From contig NZ_CP099466.1 of the NCBI RefSeq assembly GCF_023921125.1, forward strand, positions 3,348,001 to 3,412,000: DNA of 64,000 nt. Reading direction: 5' to 3'. The notes under the pieces are model-generated. The model worked only from the letters and a program-made list of their open reading frames with translations, was not told where the DNA came from and searched no databases. Below, piece after piece: positions 25,780 to 34,218 of this stretch (position 1 is the first letter of the stretch; the number at the start of each line of letters is the position of its first letter). This stretch comes from Arthrobacter caoxuetaonis. Its GTDB lineage: Bacteria > Actinomycetota > Actinomycetes > Actinomycetales > Micrococcaceae. A program made the position numbers and the translations under genes.

Positions 25780-27459
25780 TTAGCGGGGAGCCGGGCAGGC
25801 GCCGCTCCCTGCGAGTTCGGCCTGGGCATCCCGGTCAGCGGAGCCATCTTCAGCGGTAACCCCGCCGGGCGCGGAAAGAGCCGCTGCCGGTGCGGCACCT
25901 GGTGCGGCGGGAGCACCGCCGTCGTGCACCGCATCCTTGTCTGCGGCAACCCGGCGCAGCGTGAACACGGCGCCGACCGCAGCGGCCACCATCAGCACAA
26001 TGCCGATCAGCGACGTCGCCACCACACCGGAGTCGAACGCAGCCTGGGCTGAGGACAGCAGCTCCGCGGCCTGCGGACCCGGCAGGGTTTTGGCGGCTTC
26101 CACGGCACCCCCGAGGGTCTCCGACGCGGCGGAGGCCGCTGCCGGATCCATGCCGCCAGGCAGTGCAATGCCGTTGCGGTAGCCGGCGGTGAGAATGCTG
26201 CCCAGTACGGCGGTACCGAGCACGGCGCCGACTTCATACGCCGTTTCGGAGATGGCAGACGCGGCACCGGCCTTGGCCGGCGGTACGCTGCCCAGAATCA
26301 GGTCGTTGGAGATGGTCTCGGCAGAGCCGACGCCGATGCCCAGCAGCATAAAGGCGATCACCAGGCCCAGCGGGCTTTCGTTGTGGCCGGTCAGCAGCAC
26401 CACACTGTAGCCGACGGCGCTGAAGGCCAATCCGCCTGCCACCGCGTAGGCCGGGCGCACCCTGCGCACCACCCGGACAACAGCCAAGCCGGCCACGATC
26501 GTGAGCATCAGGCCGGGCAGCATCATCAGGCCTGCCTCACGGGGCGTCTGCCCCAGGACCAGCTGCAGGTGCTGGGAGAGGAAGAGGATGAAGCCCACCT
26601 GGGCGAAGACGCTGAGCAGGTTCGCGGAAATGGAACCACTGAAGACGGGGTTGCGGAAGAGCCGGACGTCGAGCATCGGCTCGGGCCGGCGCAGCTGGCG
26701 GCGCACAAAGGCAGCACCGAAGAGCAGGCCAGCCGCCATCGGCACCAGGGAGTAGGCATCCAGCCCGTGCGTGGAGATGGACTTGATGCCGTAGACCAGC
26801 GGGAACATGGTGGCCATGACCAGCACGATGCTCAGGGGATCAATCTTGCCGGGCAACGGATCCCGGGACTCCGGCAGCAGGCGCGGCCCGAAGACCAGCA
26901 GCGGGATCAGCACCGGGACGGCAAGGAGGAAGACCGAACCCCACCAGAAGTGTTCCAGCAGGGTGCCGCCGACGATCGGCCCCAGGGCCGCGCCGCCGGA
27001 GAAGCCGGCAGCCCAGACCGCGATGGCGATCCGGCGTTGGCCCGGCACCACGAACATGTTCCGGATGATGGACAGGGTTGCAGGCATCAGCATGGCTCCG
27101 AAGAACCCGAGCAGCGCACGGGCACCGATCAGCGCCTCGGCGGACGGTGCGAATGCTGCAACGACAGAAACCAGTCCAAACCCGGCCGTGCCGATCATAA
27201 GCAGCTTCCGCCGCCCGAACCTGTCCCCCAGGCTGCCCATCGGCACCAGGAGGCCGGCGAGGATCAGCGCATAGATGTCAATGATCCACAGCAGCTCCGT
27301 CCCGGTGGGCGCCAGGGCACGGGAAAGTGAGGGGACGGCAAAGCTGAGCACGGTGTTGTCGACCGCAACCAGCAGGACCACGAGCATAAGCACCGCCAGT
27401 CCCAGCCATTCACGCTTTCCAGCTCGCTGGAGCACGGGCCGTTCCTGTACCGCAGGCAC
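25780..27459 (-). CDS. DHA2-type MFS drug exporter (14 TM)
   Basis: 559 residues, 14 membrane helices, QacA/LfrA-like. Motifs: VAVDNTVLSFAVPS in helix 1, GSLGDRFGRRKLLMIG loop, and GGAALGPIVGG (motif C of exporters). The C-terminal 60 residues are Ala/Gly-rich and cytoplasmic. GTG 27459 is preceded by AAGGAGG, so it replaces the longer frame. It exports cationic drugs or antiseptics by proton antiport; specificity is inferred. It is divergent from a TetR gene with an operator between them. Confidence 0.9.
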   Translation of the reverse strand: MPAVQERPVLQRAGKREWLGLAVLMLVVLLVAVDNTVLSFAVPSLSRALAPTGTELLWIIDIYALILAGLLVPMGSLGDRFGRRKLLMIGTAGFGLVSVVAAFAPSAEALIGARALLGFFGAMLMPATLSIIRNMFVVPGQRRIAIAVWAAGFSGGAALGPIVGGTLLEHFWWGSVFLLAVPVLIPLLVFGPRLLPESRDPLPGKIDPLSIVLVMATMFPLVYGIKSISTHGLDAYSLVPMAAGLLFGAAFVRRQLRRPEPMLDVRLFRNPVFSGSISANLLSVFAQVGFILFLSQHLQLVLGQTPREAGLMMLPGLMLTIVAGLAVVRVVRRVRPAYAVAGGLAFSAVGYSVVLLTGHNESPLGLVIAFMLLGIGVGSAETISNDLILGSVPPAKAGAASAISETAYEVGAVLGTAVLGSILTAGYRNGIALPGGMDPAAASAASETLGGAVEAAKTLPGPQAAELLSSAQAAFDSGVVATSLIGIVLMVAAAVGAVFTLRRVAADKDAVHDGGAPAAPGAAPAAALSAPGGVTAEDGSADRDAQAELAGSGACPAPR

Positions 27460-27552
27460 AATTCCTCCTTGGATGCGGGCAGGGCTGTGCCTGCCAAAAA
27501 GTTGGGGTGACATAGACGTACAGGCGGACGCCGGGGAGCCACCCGCACGTTA

Positions 27553-27574
27553 CTGTACCGTCTAGACTGTACAG
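27553..27574. promoter_or_regulatory. TetR-type operator between exporter and repressor
   Basis: A 22-bp near-perfect palindrome centred on CTAG: CTGTAC and GTACAG outer arms around GTCTAGAC, with one mismatched pair. It lies 25 bp before the TetR start and 94 bp before the exporter start, ideal for repressing both. Confidence 0.8.
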
Positions 27575-27598
27575 CAGCCGATGCCGTACCGTAAAGCC

Positions 27599-28165
27599 AT
27601 GCCTGCACAGACATCCGCACGGGACCGCGTCCTGTCCGCCTATGAGGAACTGCTGATCAACGAAGGTCCCCGCGGAGCCACCCTGGACGCAGTGACGGCA
27701 TTGGCCGGAGTCTCCAAGGGCGGGCTGCTCTACCACTTCAAGAACAAGGAAGCCCTGGCCGCAGGCCTCCTGGACCGGCTGCGCCTGCTCGCCGCCAAGG
27801 AGCTGGAAGACATGCGGACAGCTCCTGACGGGCCCGCCCGCTTCCTCGTCCGCGAGTCCCTCTACGTTGGAAGCGACCTGGACCGCGCGCTCATCGGCGC
27901 CGTGCGGCTGGCGCAGGCCAACGACGCCGCTGCTTCCGAGCTGCTGCAGCAAATCCACCGCGACTGGTTCGACCTGGTGGTCGCCGAGGTCGGCGACCGT
28001 GCGACAGCCCGCGCCATCATGCTGTTGGGTGACGGACTCTATTACAACGAAGGGCTGCCCGGCGGCTGGCCGCAGGATAAGAACTCACCCACGTCCGGCC
28101 CGGTGGAAGAGCTCCTGGACATCGTGGATCTGCTCAAGGAGCAGGCCTCCGCCAAGCGCGGCTGA
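27599..28165 (+). CDS. TetR/AcrR family repressor of the exporter
   Basis: 188 residues. The N-terminal helix-turn-helix reads ATLDAVTALAGVSKGGLLYHFKNKEAL, typical of the group regulating MFS exporters. The ligand domain ends with acidic/Lys residues. ATG 27599 is chosen; ATG 27581 would add six residues. It presumably represses itself and the divergent exporter through the 27553 palindrome, released by a drug ligand. Confidence 0.9.
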   Translation: MPAQTSARDRVLSAYEELLINEGPRGATLDAVTALAGVSKGGLLYHFKNKEALAAGLLDRLRLLAAKELEDMRTAPDGPARFLVRESLYVGSDLDRALIGAVRLAQANDAAASELLQQIHRDWFDLVVAEVGDRATARAIMLLGDGLYYNEGLPGGWPQDKNSPTSGPVEELLDIVDLLKEQASAKRG

Positions 28166-28217
28166 CCTTTGGTCCCGCGCAGACGCCGTCACCGCACGGT
28201 GGCTTCCGCGTAACACG

Positions 28218-28243
28218 TGTGCCGTGTGGCACAGTATGTGCCA
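28218..28243 (+). promoter_or_regulatory. Three alternating TGTGCC/GGCACA half-sites at the RraA start
   Basis: TGTGCC (28218), GGCACA (28228) and TGTGCC (28237) form two overlapping palindromes with 4-nt and 3-nt spacers, the last ending on the A of the ATG. Likely an operator or a translational hairpin. Confidence 0.5.
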
Positions 28244-28710
28244 TGGAAACCAGCACAGCAGACCTCTATGACGAACACGGCGAGGCACTGGCTTCGGTGT
28301 CCCTGCAGTTCCAGGACCTCGGCGGACACACCCGGTTTACCGGCCCGGTCCGCACCATCCGCTGCCTGGAGGACAACGGACTGGTGAAGTCCACGCTGAA
28401 CTCCCCGGGAAACGGCGCTGTGCTGGTGGTTGACGGCGGCGGGTCGCTGAACACCGCCCTGATGGGGGACATGATTGCGGAGGCCGCCGTCGCAAACGGC
28501 TGGGCCGGCGTCGTCATTAACGGACCCATCCGCGACCGGGCCGCCGTTGCCAAGCTTCCCCTGGGCGTGAAGGCGCTCGGCTCCAACCCGCGCAAGAGCG
28601 CGAAGGACTCCGTTGGCGAAGTGGACGTTCCCGTGGAGTTCGGCGGCGTGATGTTCCGCCCCGGCGCTGTCCTGTACGCCGATGAAGACGGCATCCTGGT
28701 TGAACGCTAG
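28243..28710 (+). CDS. rraA: RraA-like protein
   Basis: 155 residues. Fold landmarks are VRTIRCLEDN, VLVVDGGGSLNTALMGDMIAE and GVVINGPIRDRAAV. In Gammaproteobacteria RraA inhibits RNase E; many homologues are instead 4-hydroxy-4-methyl-2-oxoglutarate or oxaloacetate-decarboxylating aldolases, using the conserved Asp/Arg pair seen here. Without other aldol-pathway genes nearby, the role stays open. The dienelactone hydrolase gene follows after 9 bp. Confidence 0.85.
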   Translation: METSTADLYDEHGEALASVSLQFQDLGGHTRFTGPVRTIRCLEDNGLVKSTLNSPGNGAVLVVDGGGSLNTALMGDMIAEAAVANGWAGVVINGPIRDRAAVAKLPLGVKALGSNPRKSAKDSVGEVDVPVEFGGVMFRPGAVLYADEDGILVER

Positions 28711-28719
28711 GAGCCGGAC

Positions 28720-29349
28720 GTGTCCCATGTCCTGCTGTTCCACCACGAACTCGGGCTGACCCCGGGAATGGATGCGGTGGCGGACCTGCTGCGGGACGCC
28801 GGCCATACTGTCACCGCTCCGGACCTGTATGACGGACGCACGTTCGGCAGCCTCGAAACGGGCCGGGCATACGCCGAAGAAATCGGCTTCGACGTCATCG
28901 AGTCCCTGGGCGTACGGATCGCCGAACGGCTGCCGGCCGATCTTGTCTATGTGGGGTTTTCCCTCGGGGTGATGCCTGCACAGCGCCTGGCCCAGACCCG
29001 CGCCGGTGCCCGCGCTGCGGTGCTGGTCAGCGGCTGCGTTCCTCCGGGCACCTACGCTGACGCCTGGCCCGCGGGTGTACCGCTGCAGATCCACGCCATG
29101 GCGGAGGACCCGGTCTTCGTGGAAGAAGGCGACCTCGACGCCGCCGTGAACCTGGTCGATTCCGTCTTTACGGAGTCAGGCGGCTCCTGGGGCGGGGGAA
29201 ACTCGGTCGACGCCGCGGCCGTCAAGCTCATCCTCTATCCGGGCAGCTCCCATTTCTTCGCCGACATCAGCTCCCCGGACTACGACGAAGACTACGCGCA
29301 CGCCCTGACCGGAAGTGTGCTGGAGCTGCTGGCTGGCCTGGACGGCTGA
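28720..29349 (+). CDS. Dienelactone hydrolase family protein
   Basis: 209 residues, alpha/beta hydrolase fold. The nucleophile is Ser in GFSLGVMPAQ rather than the Cys of classical dienelactone hydrolase; AMAEDPVF supplies Asp and YPGSSHFF supplies His. So it is a serine-type member and its substrate is unclear. The GTG start has AGGAG nearby and the gene is probably coupled to rraA. Confidence 0.87.
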   Translation: MSHVLLFHHELGLTPGMDAVADLLRDAGHTVTAPDLYDGRTFGSLETGRAYAEEIGFDVIESLGVRIAERLPADLVYVGFSLGVMPAQRLAQTRAGARAAVLVSGCVPPGTYADAWPAGVPLQIHAMAEDPVFVEEGDLDAAVNLVDSVFTESGGSWGGGNSVDAAAVKLILYPGSSHFFADISSPDYDEDYAHALTGSVLELLAGLDG

Positions 29350-29410
29350 CCGGGTCCGCGCCGGCGTCCTGCTGCCCGGGCGGCCGGACCCCCTGCGGCC
29401 TGGATCCATC

Positions 29411-29546
29411 CATTGCTGCGATAACGCTGCTTAGAGGTACTCCCCTACATCCTTTGCTGCAGTAACGCCGCTTTCAGGGTCCGACAACAACGTTATTGCA
29501 GCAATGAATGGCCGACCCCCTTCCATAGCTGCGTTATTGCAGCAAC
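29411..29546. repeat. Four-copy REP-like repeat cluster
   Basis: Four 19-20 bp units related to TTGCTGCAATAACGC: two forward (29411-29430, 29453-29471) and two inverted (29488-29506, 29528-29546). Copy 1 can pair with copy 4 and copy 2 with copy 3, giving nested hairpins. The rest of the gap 29350-29719 has no credible gene. This arrangement is typical of intergenic mosaic (REP/BIME-type) elements. Confidence 0.75.
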
Positions 29547-29668
29547 AGAGGACCGGAAACCAGAGCTCACGGCAAGGCGGCGGCGCCGGCTCAGGGGCTT
29601 CCAGCACTCGGCCCACATCTTGACTGCCGGCGCCCTGGCCCCCTCAAGCGTCAACACCCATTAAAGAT

Positions 29669-29701
29669 CCGCAGTCCGCACCCTAAGGGCACGGACTGCG
29701 G
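29669..29701 (-). terminator. Stem-loop after the CoA ester lyase gene
   Basis: CCGCAGTCCG and CGGACTGCGG form a perfect 10-bp stem; the loop has a further CCCT/AGGG pairing. It lies 19 bp after the lyase stop, with a short T-rich tail on the minus strand. Confidence 0.75.
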
Positions 29702-29719
29702 CTTCCTGCGTTCGGAAGG

Positions 29720-30565
29720 CTAGGCGTTCCAGAGACCGTACGAGTCGGCCAGCGAGGAAATCTTCTGGGCACGCGCCAGCCGCGGCAGGTAGGACCCATC
29801 GCCGACGACGGCGCCGGCAGCGTGCGCGTCCAGCAGTTCGTGCGCCCAGACAATCTCGGACTCACTGGGCGAGAGCCCCTTGTTAATGGTGTCCGCAGCT
29901 TCGGGCATCAGGCAGAGTTTGCCGGTCATGCCCATGGAGGCCGTGACCTTGCACGCGTCCAGCAGCTTTTCGCCGAGGGTTCCGGGCGTCGGTCCGTCGA
30001 TCGGGCCCGGCAGCTGCCCCACGCGGGAGGCCACCACCAGCTTGGAGCGGGCATAGGCCAGCGCCATCGGATCATCGGAGGCGCCGGTGTCGCGGCGGAA
30101 GTCGCCCACGCCGAAGGCGAGCCGGAAGGTGCCCGGGGCGCTGGCGATCGCCGTCGCATTTTCGATGCCCAGGGCCGATTCGACCAGGGCGAGCACCGGA
30201 GTGCCGGCCTGCAGCCGCATCGCCGTGTGGGTTACCTGCTCAGGCTTCTCGGTCATGGCCAGCATGACGCCGCGCAGGCCCGGTGCCTTGGAGAGCGCCG
30301 CGAGATCGTCGGCCCAGTATTCGGTCTCGATGCCGTTGACACGCACCCAGGCCGTCATGCCCGTGGAGAGCGCCTCCACGACCCGTTCCCGCGCCTCTGC
30401 CTTGCCGGCGGCTGGTACGGCGTCCTCCATGTCGAAGACGACCGAGTCGGCTTCCGATGCCAGGGCGGGCGCAAAATTCGCTTCGTCCGCGGCGGAGGCC
30501 AGGAGCCAGGAGCGGGAAAGTTTCGCGGGCAGCGCCGCAGCGCGGCTGTTACGGAATGGGGCCAT
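29720..30565 (-). CDS. HpcH/HpaI family CoA ester lyase
   Basis: 281 residues of the CitE-like TIM-barrel family. Landmarks are SVVFDMEDAVP (Mg-binding acidic pair), VRVNGIETEYW, PVLALVESALGIENA and LAFGVGDFRRDTG. Members cleave malyl-, citramalyl- or beta-hydroxyacyl-CoA. It is the last gene on this strand after the purine permease (64-bp gap); any link to purine breakdown, such as glyoxylate handling, is inference. Confidence 0.87.
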   Translation of the reverse strand: MAPFRNSRAAALPAKLSRSWLLASAADEANFAPALASEADSVVFDMEDAVPAAGKAEARERVVEALSTGMTAWVRVNGIETEYWADDLAALSKAPGLRGVMLAMTEKPEQVTHTAMRLQAGTPVLALVESALGIENATAIASAPGTFRLAFGVGDFRRDTGASDDPMALAYARSKLVVASRVGQLPGPIDGPTPGTLGEKLLDACKVTASMGMTGKLCLMPEAADTINKGLSPSESEIVWAHELLDAHAAGAVVGDGSYLPRLARAQKISSLADSYGLWNA

Positions 30566-30628
30566 GGAATGAGCCTACTTTCCCGCCCCGGCGTTATCCC
30601 AACGGGGGCAGTATGCATGTGACAACGA

Positions 30629-32146
30629 TTACTTCACTTCAGGTTGGTTCTGTTCCTGCCCCGGTGTGACGACGGCGATTTCCTGGCCCTCCGCGTCGAG
30701 CAGTTTCCCGTCCTTGATGTGGTCCCCTTCCCGGAGCATCCGCAGCTGCTCGGTGCGGATGACCCGCACCGGCGCTTCCGCGAAGACACTGGGATCCTCG
30801 GGGTTGCCGGCCTTGATGTGGTTGAAAAGGATGTTGAGCAGGATCGCCATGACGGCGGCGGAACTGATGCCGGAGTGGAAGATGGTGCTGAACCAGGACG
30901 GGAACTGGTCGTAGAACGCCGGTGCCGCGATGGGGATCATACCGAAGCCGATCGAGGCTGCGACGATGATCAGGTTCATGTTGTTCTTGTAGTCCACCTT
31001 CGCCAGGGTGCGGATTCCGCTGGCGGCAACCGTGCCGAACAGGACGATTCCGGCGCCGCCGAGGACCGGCGTCGGCACCGCGGCAACAACCCGGCCCAGG
31101 ACCGGCAGCAGGCCCAGGATCACCAGGATCAGGCCGCCGGCGCTGACCACAAAGCGGCTCTTGACTCCGGTGATCGCCACCAGGCCGACGTTCTGGGCGA
31201 ACGCGCTCTGGGTGAAGGAGTTGAAAACCGGCGAGAGGGCGCTGGAGAGCATGTCCGCCCGCAGCCCGTTGGCAATCCGCTTGGAATCGACCTTCGTGTC
31301 CACGATTTCGCCGACCGCGAGGATGTCCGCCGTCGTTTCCGTCAGTGTCACGAGGATGACGATGCACATCGAGATGATGGCCGCGACCTCGAACGTCGGC
31401 ATGCCGAACGCAAACGGGGTGGGCAGGGCGAAGACCGGCCCCTCCCCGACGCCGGAGAAGTCGGCTTTGCCAATGACGACGGCGAACAGCGTGCCGAACA
31501 CGATCGCAAGGAGGATGGACAGCCGCGAGATGGTGCCGCTGCCGAGCTTGCTGAGCAGCAGTACGGCCGCCAGAGTCAGGGCGGCCAGCCCAATGTTGGA
31601 CACACTGCCGTAGTCCTCGGCCTGGGCGCTGCCGCCCATCGCCCAGTTCGCGGCTACCGGCATCAGCGTGAGGCCGATCGTGGTGATCACGACGCCGTTG
31701 ACCACCGGCGGGAAGAAGCGGATGACTTTGGCGAAGATCGGGGTGATCAGCAGGCCGATGACCGATGCGGCTATCACGGCACCGAAGACCGCCTGGATAC
31801 CTCCGCCCCCGCTGAGGATGGCCGTCATGGTGGCCACGCCGGCGAAGGAAACACCCTGGACCAGCGGAAGCTGGGACCCGAAGAACGGAACCCCGAGAGT
31901 CTGCAGCAGCGTTGCCGCACCTCCGACAAAAAGGCAGGCGGCGATCAGCAGGCCGATGTCCGCCGAGTCCATCCCCGCTGCCGAACCGATGATCAGCGGC
32001 GGAGCGATGATTCCGCCGTACATGGTCAGCACGTGCTGGAACCCGTAGGCGAAGGTGCTCCCCAGCGGCAGGACTTCATCTTCCGGCCGGGCCGGCTTCC
32101 CGCCCCGGCCCGACGGCTTCCCGGCCTCGGCGTTACGGCGGCGCAT
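30629..32146 (-). CDS. NCS2 family purine/urate permease
   Basis: 505 residues, about 14 hydrophobic segments. The NCS2 signature QNVGLVAITGVKSRFVV is present, as are LTETTADILAVGEI and a conserved QGVSFAG near the N-terminus. It would import urate, xanthine or another purine. The ATG overlaps the uricase stop (TGATG), so both are translated together. The C-terminal 60 residues are charged and cytoplasmic. Confidence 0.9.
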   Translation of the reverse strand: MRRRNAEAGKPSGRGGKPARPEDEVLPLGSTFAYGFQHVLTMYGGIIAPPLIIGSAAGMDSADIGLLIAACLFVGGAATLLQTLGVPFFGSQLPLVQGVSFAGVATMTAILSGGGGIQAVFGAVIAASVIGLLITPIFAKVIRFFPPVVNGVVITTIGLTLMPVAANWAMGGSAQAEDYGSVSNIGLAALTLAAVLLLSKLGSGTISRLSILLAIVFGTLFAVVIGKADFSGVGEGPVFALPTPFAFGMPTFEVAAIISMCIVILVTLTETTADILAVGEIVDTKVDSKRIANGLRADMLSSALSPVFNSFTQSAFAQNVGLVAITGVKSRFVVSAGGLILVILGLLPVLGRVVAAVPTPVLGGAGIVLFGTVAASGIRTLAKVDYKNNMNLIIVAASIGFGMIPIAAPAFYDQFPSWFSTIFHSGISSAAVMAILLNILFNHIKAGNPEDPSVFAEAPVRVIRTEQLRMLREGDHIKDGKLLDAEGQEIAVVTPGQEQNQPEVK

Positions 32147-33072
32147 CAGCAGAATCCTGCAATCGTGTTCCACACCGGACTGGTCCCGGTGCTGCCTTCG
32201 CGCTGGACCGCAGCTTCAATCAGCCCGTACGGGCGGTCCGCGGCGAAAAACACCTCGCCCGGGTTGTCCAGGCCAAACGGCTCAAGGTCTACGAGGAAGT
32301 GGTGGTTGTTCGGCAGCGAGAGCCGGACCTCTTCGATTTCCGGATGGGCAGCCAGCACGGCCTTGCCCATCTCGAACATGGTCTGCTGCAGCGCCAGGGA
32401 ATGCGTGTTCGCGAAAGCGTCCAGCATCAGCTGCCGCACGGAGGCGTAGGAAGCATTGAAGTCGATGCCGTCCACCGAGCCGTAGCGCCATTTGGCGCTG
32501 ACGTCGGTCGCCAGGATCCGGTCCGTTGTCTCGCCGAGGGTGGTGTAGCGGTCCCGCGGAAAGCCATGGAACTCCGAGCCCGTGGTCTTCAGGACGGTGA
32601 GGCCGGAGATACCGGCCACCAGGTGCCGGCCGGAACCTTCGGCCAGCAGGACTGCGGTACGGACTTCGCTCTTGTCTTTGGCGAAGGCATGGTCGTGGTC
32701 GCTGATCCGGTTCCAGAAGTACTGCTCGGCGGCCCAGCGTCCGCCGCTCACCCAGTCGAATCCGGAGGTGAAGTGCTCGGCGAGCCGGAGCAGGAAGGCC
32801 TCCGGAGAGCTGACCCCGTCGCGGGCGAAGGCATAGATGGTGTTCTTCTGGGTGTCCGTGGCGACGACGTGGGCGTTGTTGCCCTCCGTGTGCGCGGCTT
32901 CAAAATCGCCGTGGAGCTGCGACGTGACGCTGAGGTCTTCGATGCTGTGCCTGGCCGTGTCACGGGTGACCTTCACGAGCCGGACCTCGGCTTTGCCGTA
33001 CTGGTTGGGTCCGAGCACGATTCGGGCAGTTTCCGCTCCGCCGGCTCCGGCAGTGTGCGTTGTTGAGGTCAT
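32146..33072 (-). CDS. Urate oxidase (cofactor-free uricase)
   Basis: 308 residues. Uricase landmarks are GPNQYGKAEVRLVKV, HVVATDTQKNTIYA (catalytic Thr), GLTVLKTTGSEFHGF and LPNNHHFLVDLEPFG. It oxidises urate to 5-hydroxyisourate with O2. GAGGAAG lies before the ATG. Third gene of the uraD-uraH-uricase-permease operon. Confidence 0.96.
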   Translation of the reverse strand: MTSTTHTAGAGGAETARIVLGPNQYGKAEVRLVKVTRDTARHSIEDLSVTSQLHGDFEAAHTEGNNAHVVATDTQKNTIYAFARDGVSSPEAFLLRLAEHFTSGFDWVSGGRWAAEQYFWNRISDHDHAFAKDKSEVRTAVLLAEGSGRHLVAGISGLTVLKTTGSEFHGFPRDRYTTLGETTDRILATDVSAKWRYGSVDGIDFNASYASVRQLMLDAFANTHSLALQQTMFEMGKAVLAAHPEIEEVRLSLPNNHHFLVDLEPFGLDNPGEVFFAADRPYGLIEAAVQREGSTGTSPVWNTIAGFC

Positions 33073-33075
33073 GGC

Positions 33076-33414
33076 TCAGCTTCCTCGGTAGGTGGAATAG
33101 GCGAACGGGCTCAGCAAAAGGGGCACGTGGTAGTGCTCCCCGGTGTCCGCCACGACGAACGTCAGTGCGACGGAAGGAAAAAACGACGGCGTTCCGGAGG
33201 CTTCGAAGTAGGGTCCGGTCGCGAATTCGATCCGGTAGGTCCCGCCCTGGAGCCGCTCGGGCCCCAGATTCGTGATCCGCCCGTCGCTGTCAGTGACGCC
33301 GACGGCGAGCTCCCGCCAGTCGAGTTCTCCCAGGACCTGCAGCGATGCATGGACCCCCTGGGCCGGGCGGCCCGCGGCTGTATCCAGGACGTGGGTGGTG
33401 ATCTGGCTTGTCAT
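33076..33414 (-). CDS. uraH: 5-hydroxyisourate hydrolase
   Basis: 112 residues, transthyretin-like. It has the N-terminal THVLDTAAGRPA and the C-terminal YRGS signature. It hydrolyses 5-hydroxyisourate to OHCU. Starts on an ATGA overlap with uraD and ends 3 bp before uricase. Confidence 0.96.
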   Translation of the reverse strand: MTSQITTHVLDTAAGRPAQGVHASLQVLGELDWRELAVGVTDSDGRITNLGPERLQGGTYRIEFATGPYFEASGTPSFFPSVALTFVVADTGEHYHVPLLLSPFAYSTYRGS

Positions 33415-33926
33415 GGCGTTAGGAGCCCTTCCAGTCGGAGGATGGCGATTTCGCGCAGCTGGGAGGCGGTGACCTCGAGTTCGTCCTCGGCGGTGTTGTC
33501 CAGGCGCTCGGACAGGGCGGCCAGGATTTCCTCGGCGCTGCGTCCAGCGGCCCGGATCAGGAAGACCCGGCCGAAGCGTTCCTCATAGGCACGGTTTCCG
33601 GCCAGGAGCCGCTCCTGGACGTCCGCGGCAGTGGAGACACCGGCCTGCTCGCTGCGGGACATCCTGGCTTCGCTGCCGCTGCCGGCGGCCTTTTCACCGA
33701 TGCGCGGATGGTGGGCCAGGGCTCCGTCGATCTCTGCTTCGGTCCAGTCGGGGGCTGCCAGTTCCGCGAAGGAGAGCAGTTCTGCCGGCGTCGCGAAGGG
33801 ACGGGCGAAGGAGATTTCGGAAGCCCACCGGGGAATGTCCACGCAGGGTTTCAGGAGCGCCTGTGCCTCCTCGAAGGAAGCGGCGTTGAAGGCCGCCAGG
33901 AAGTCCTGGGAAGACTGTGGGTGCAC
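33411..33926 (-). CDS. uraD: OHCU decarboxylase
   Basis: 171 residues. Catalytic His in LAHHPRIGEKA, and FIRAAGRSAEEILAALSERLDN-type helix (here VFLIRAAGRSAEEIL). Converts OHCU to S-allantoin. First gene of the urate operon; its promoter should lie in 33927-34218. Confidence 0.95.
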   Translation of the reverse strand: MHPQSSQDFLAAFNAASFEEAQALLKPCVDIPRWASEISFARPFATPAELLSFAELAAPDWTEAEIDGALAHHPRIGEKAAGSGSEARMSRSEQAGVSTAADVQERLLAGNRAYEERFGRVFLIRAAGRSAEEILAALSERLDNTAEDELEVTASQLREIAILRLEGLLTP

Positions 33927-34218
33927 GGGTGTCAGCTTTCAGTTGGGACCGGCTCCCCCGGCGCTGAACACCCTTGACCATCGGCAGGCGCCGACTTGAT
34001 TCGATGTTTCCGGAGGAGTTTCTGTAATGCGGAATTTCTATTTCGAACAGTTTGGATTCTTATTTAGTCCCATGTCAAGGGTTAGGGCGGCACGGGAATC
34101 ATTCAATCTGCGCCACGTTTCGTTCAGGTAAATTCCCTGCCCGGTGCGGGATATTTTGCCGCAGGGTATTGTCCGCACGTGGATTCTGTTGAATAATTCG
34201 CCGGCCGCCCTCACCCTC
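33927..34218. other. Intergenic region before the urate operon
   Basis: Gap of 292 bp with no gene and locally low GC (34020-34080). On the minus strand a consensus TTGACA lies at 34073-34078, about 150 bp before uraD, with only weak -10 candidates. It also holds the end of the 8-oxoguanine deaminase transcript; no clear terminator hairpin was seen. Confidence 0.45.

Noticed and set aside
28720..29349. Pseudogene call for the dienelactone hydrolase because Cys is missing
   Set aside because: Ser replaces Cys in an intact GxSxG-like elbow with Asp and His present, so it is a serine-type member.
29411..29546. CRISPR array
   Set aside because: Only four degenerate copies in two orientations with uneven spacers and no cas genes.
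29431..29616. A 61-residue minus-strand frame in the repeat region
   Set aside because: It runs through the repeat units and has no ribosome site or family similarity.
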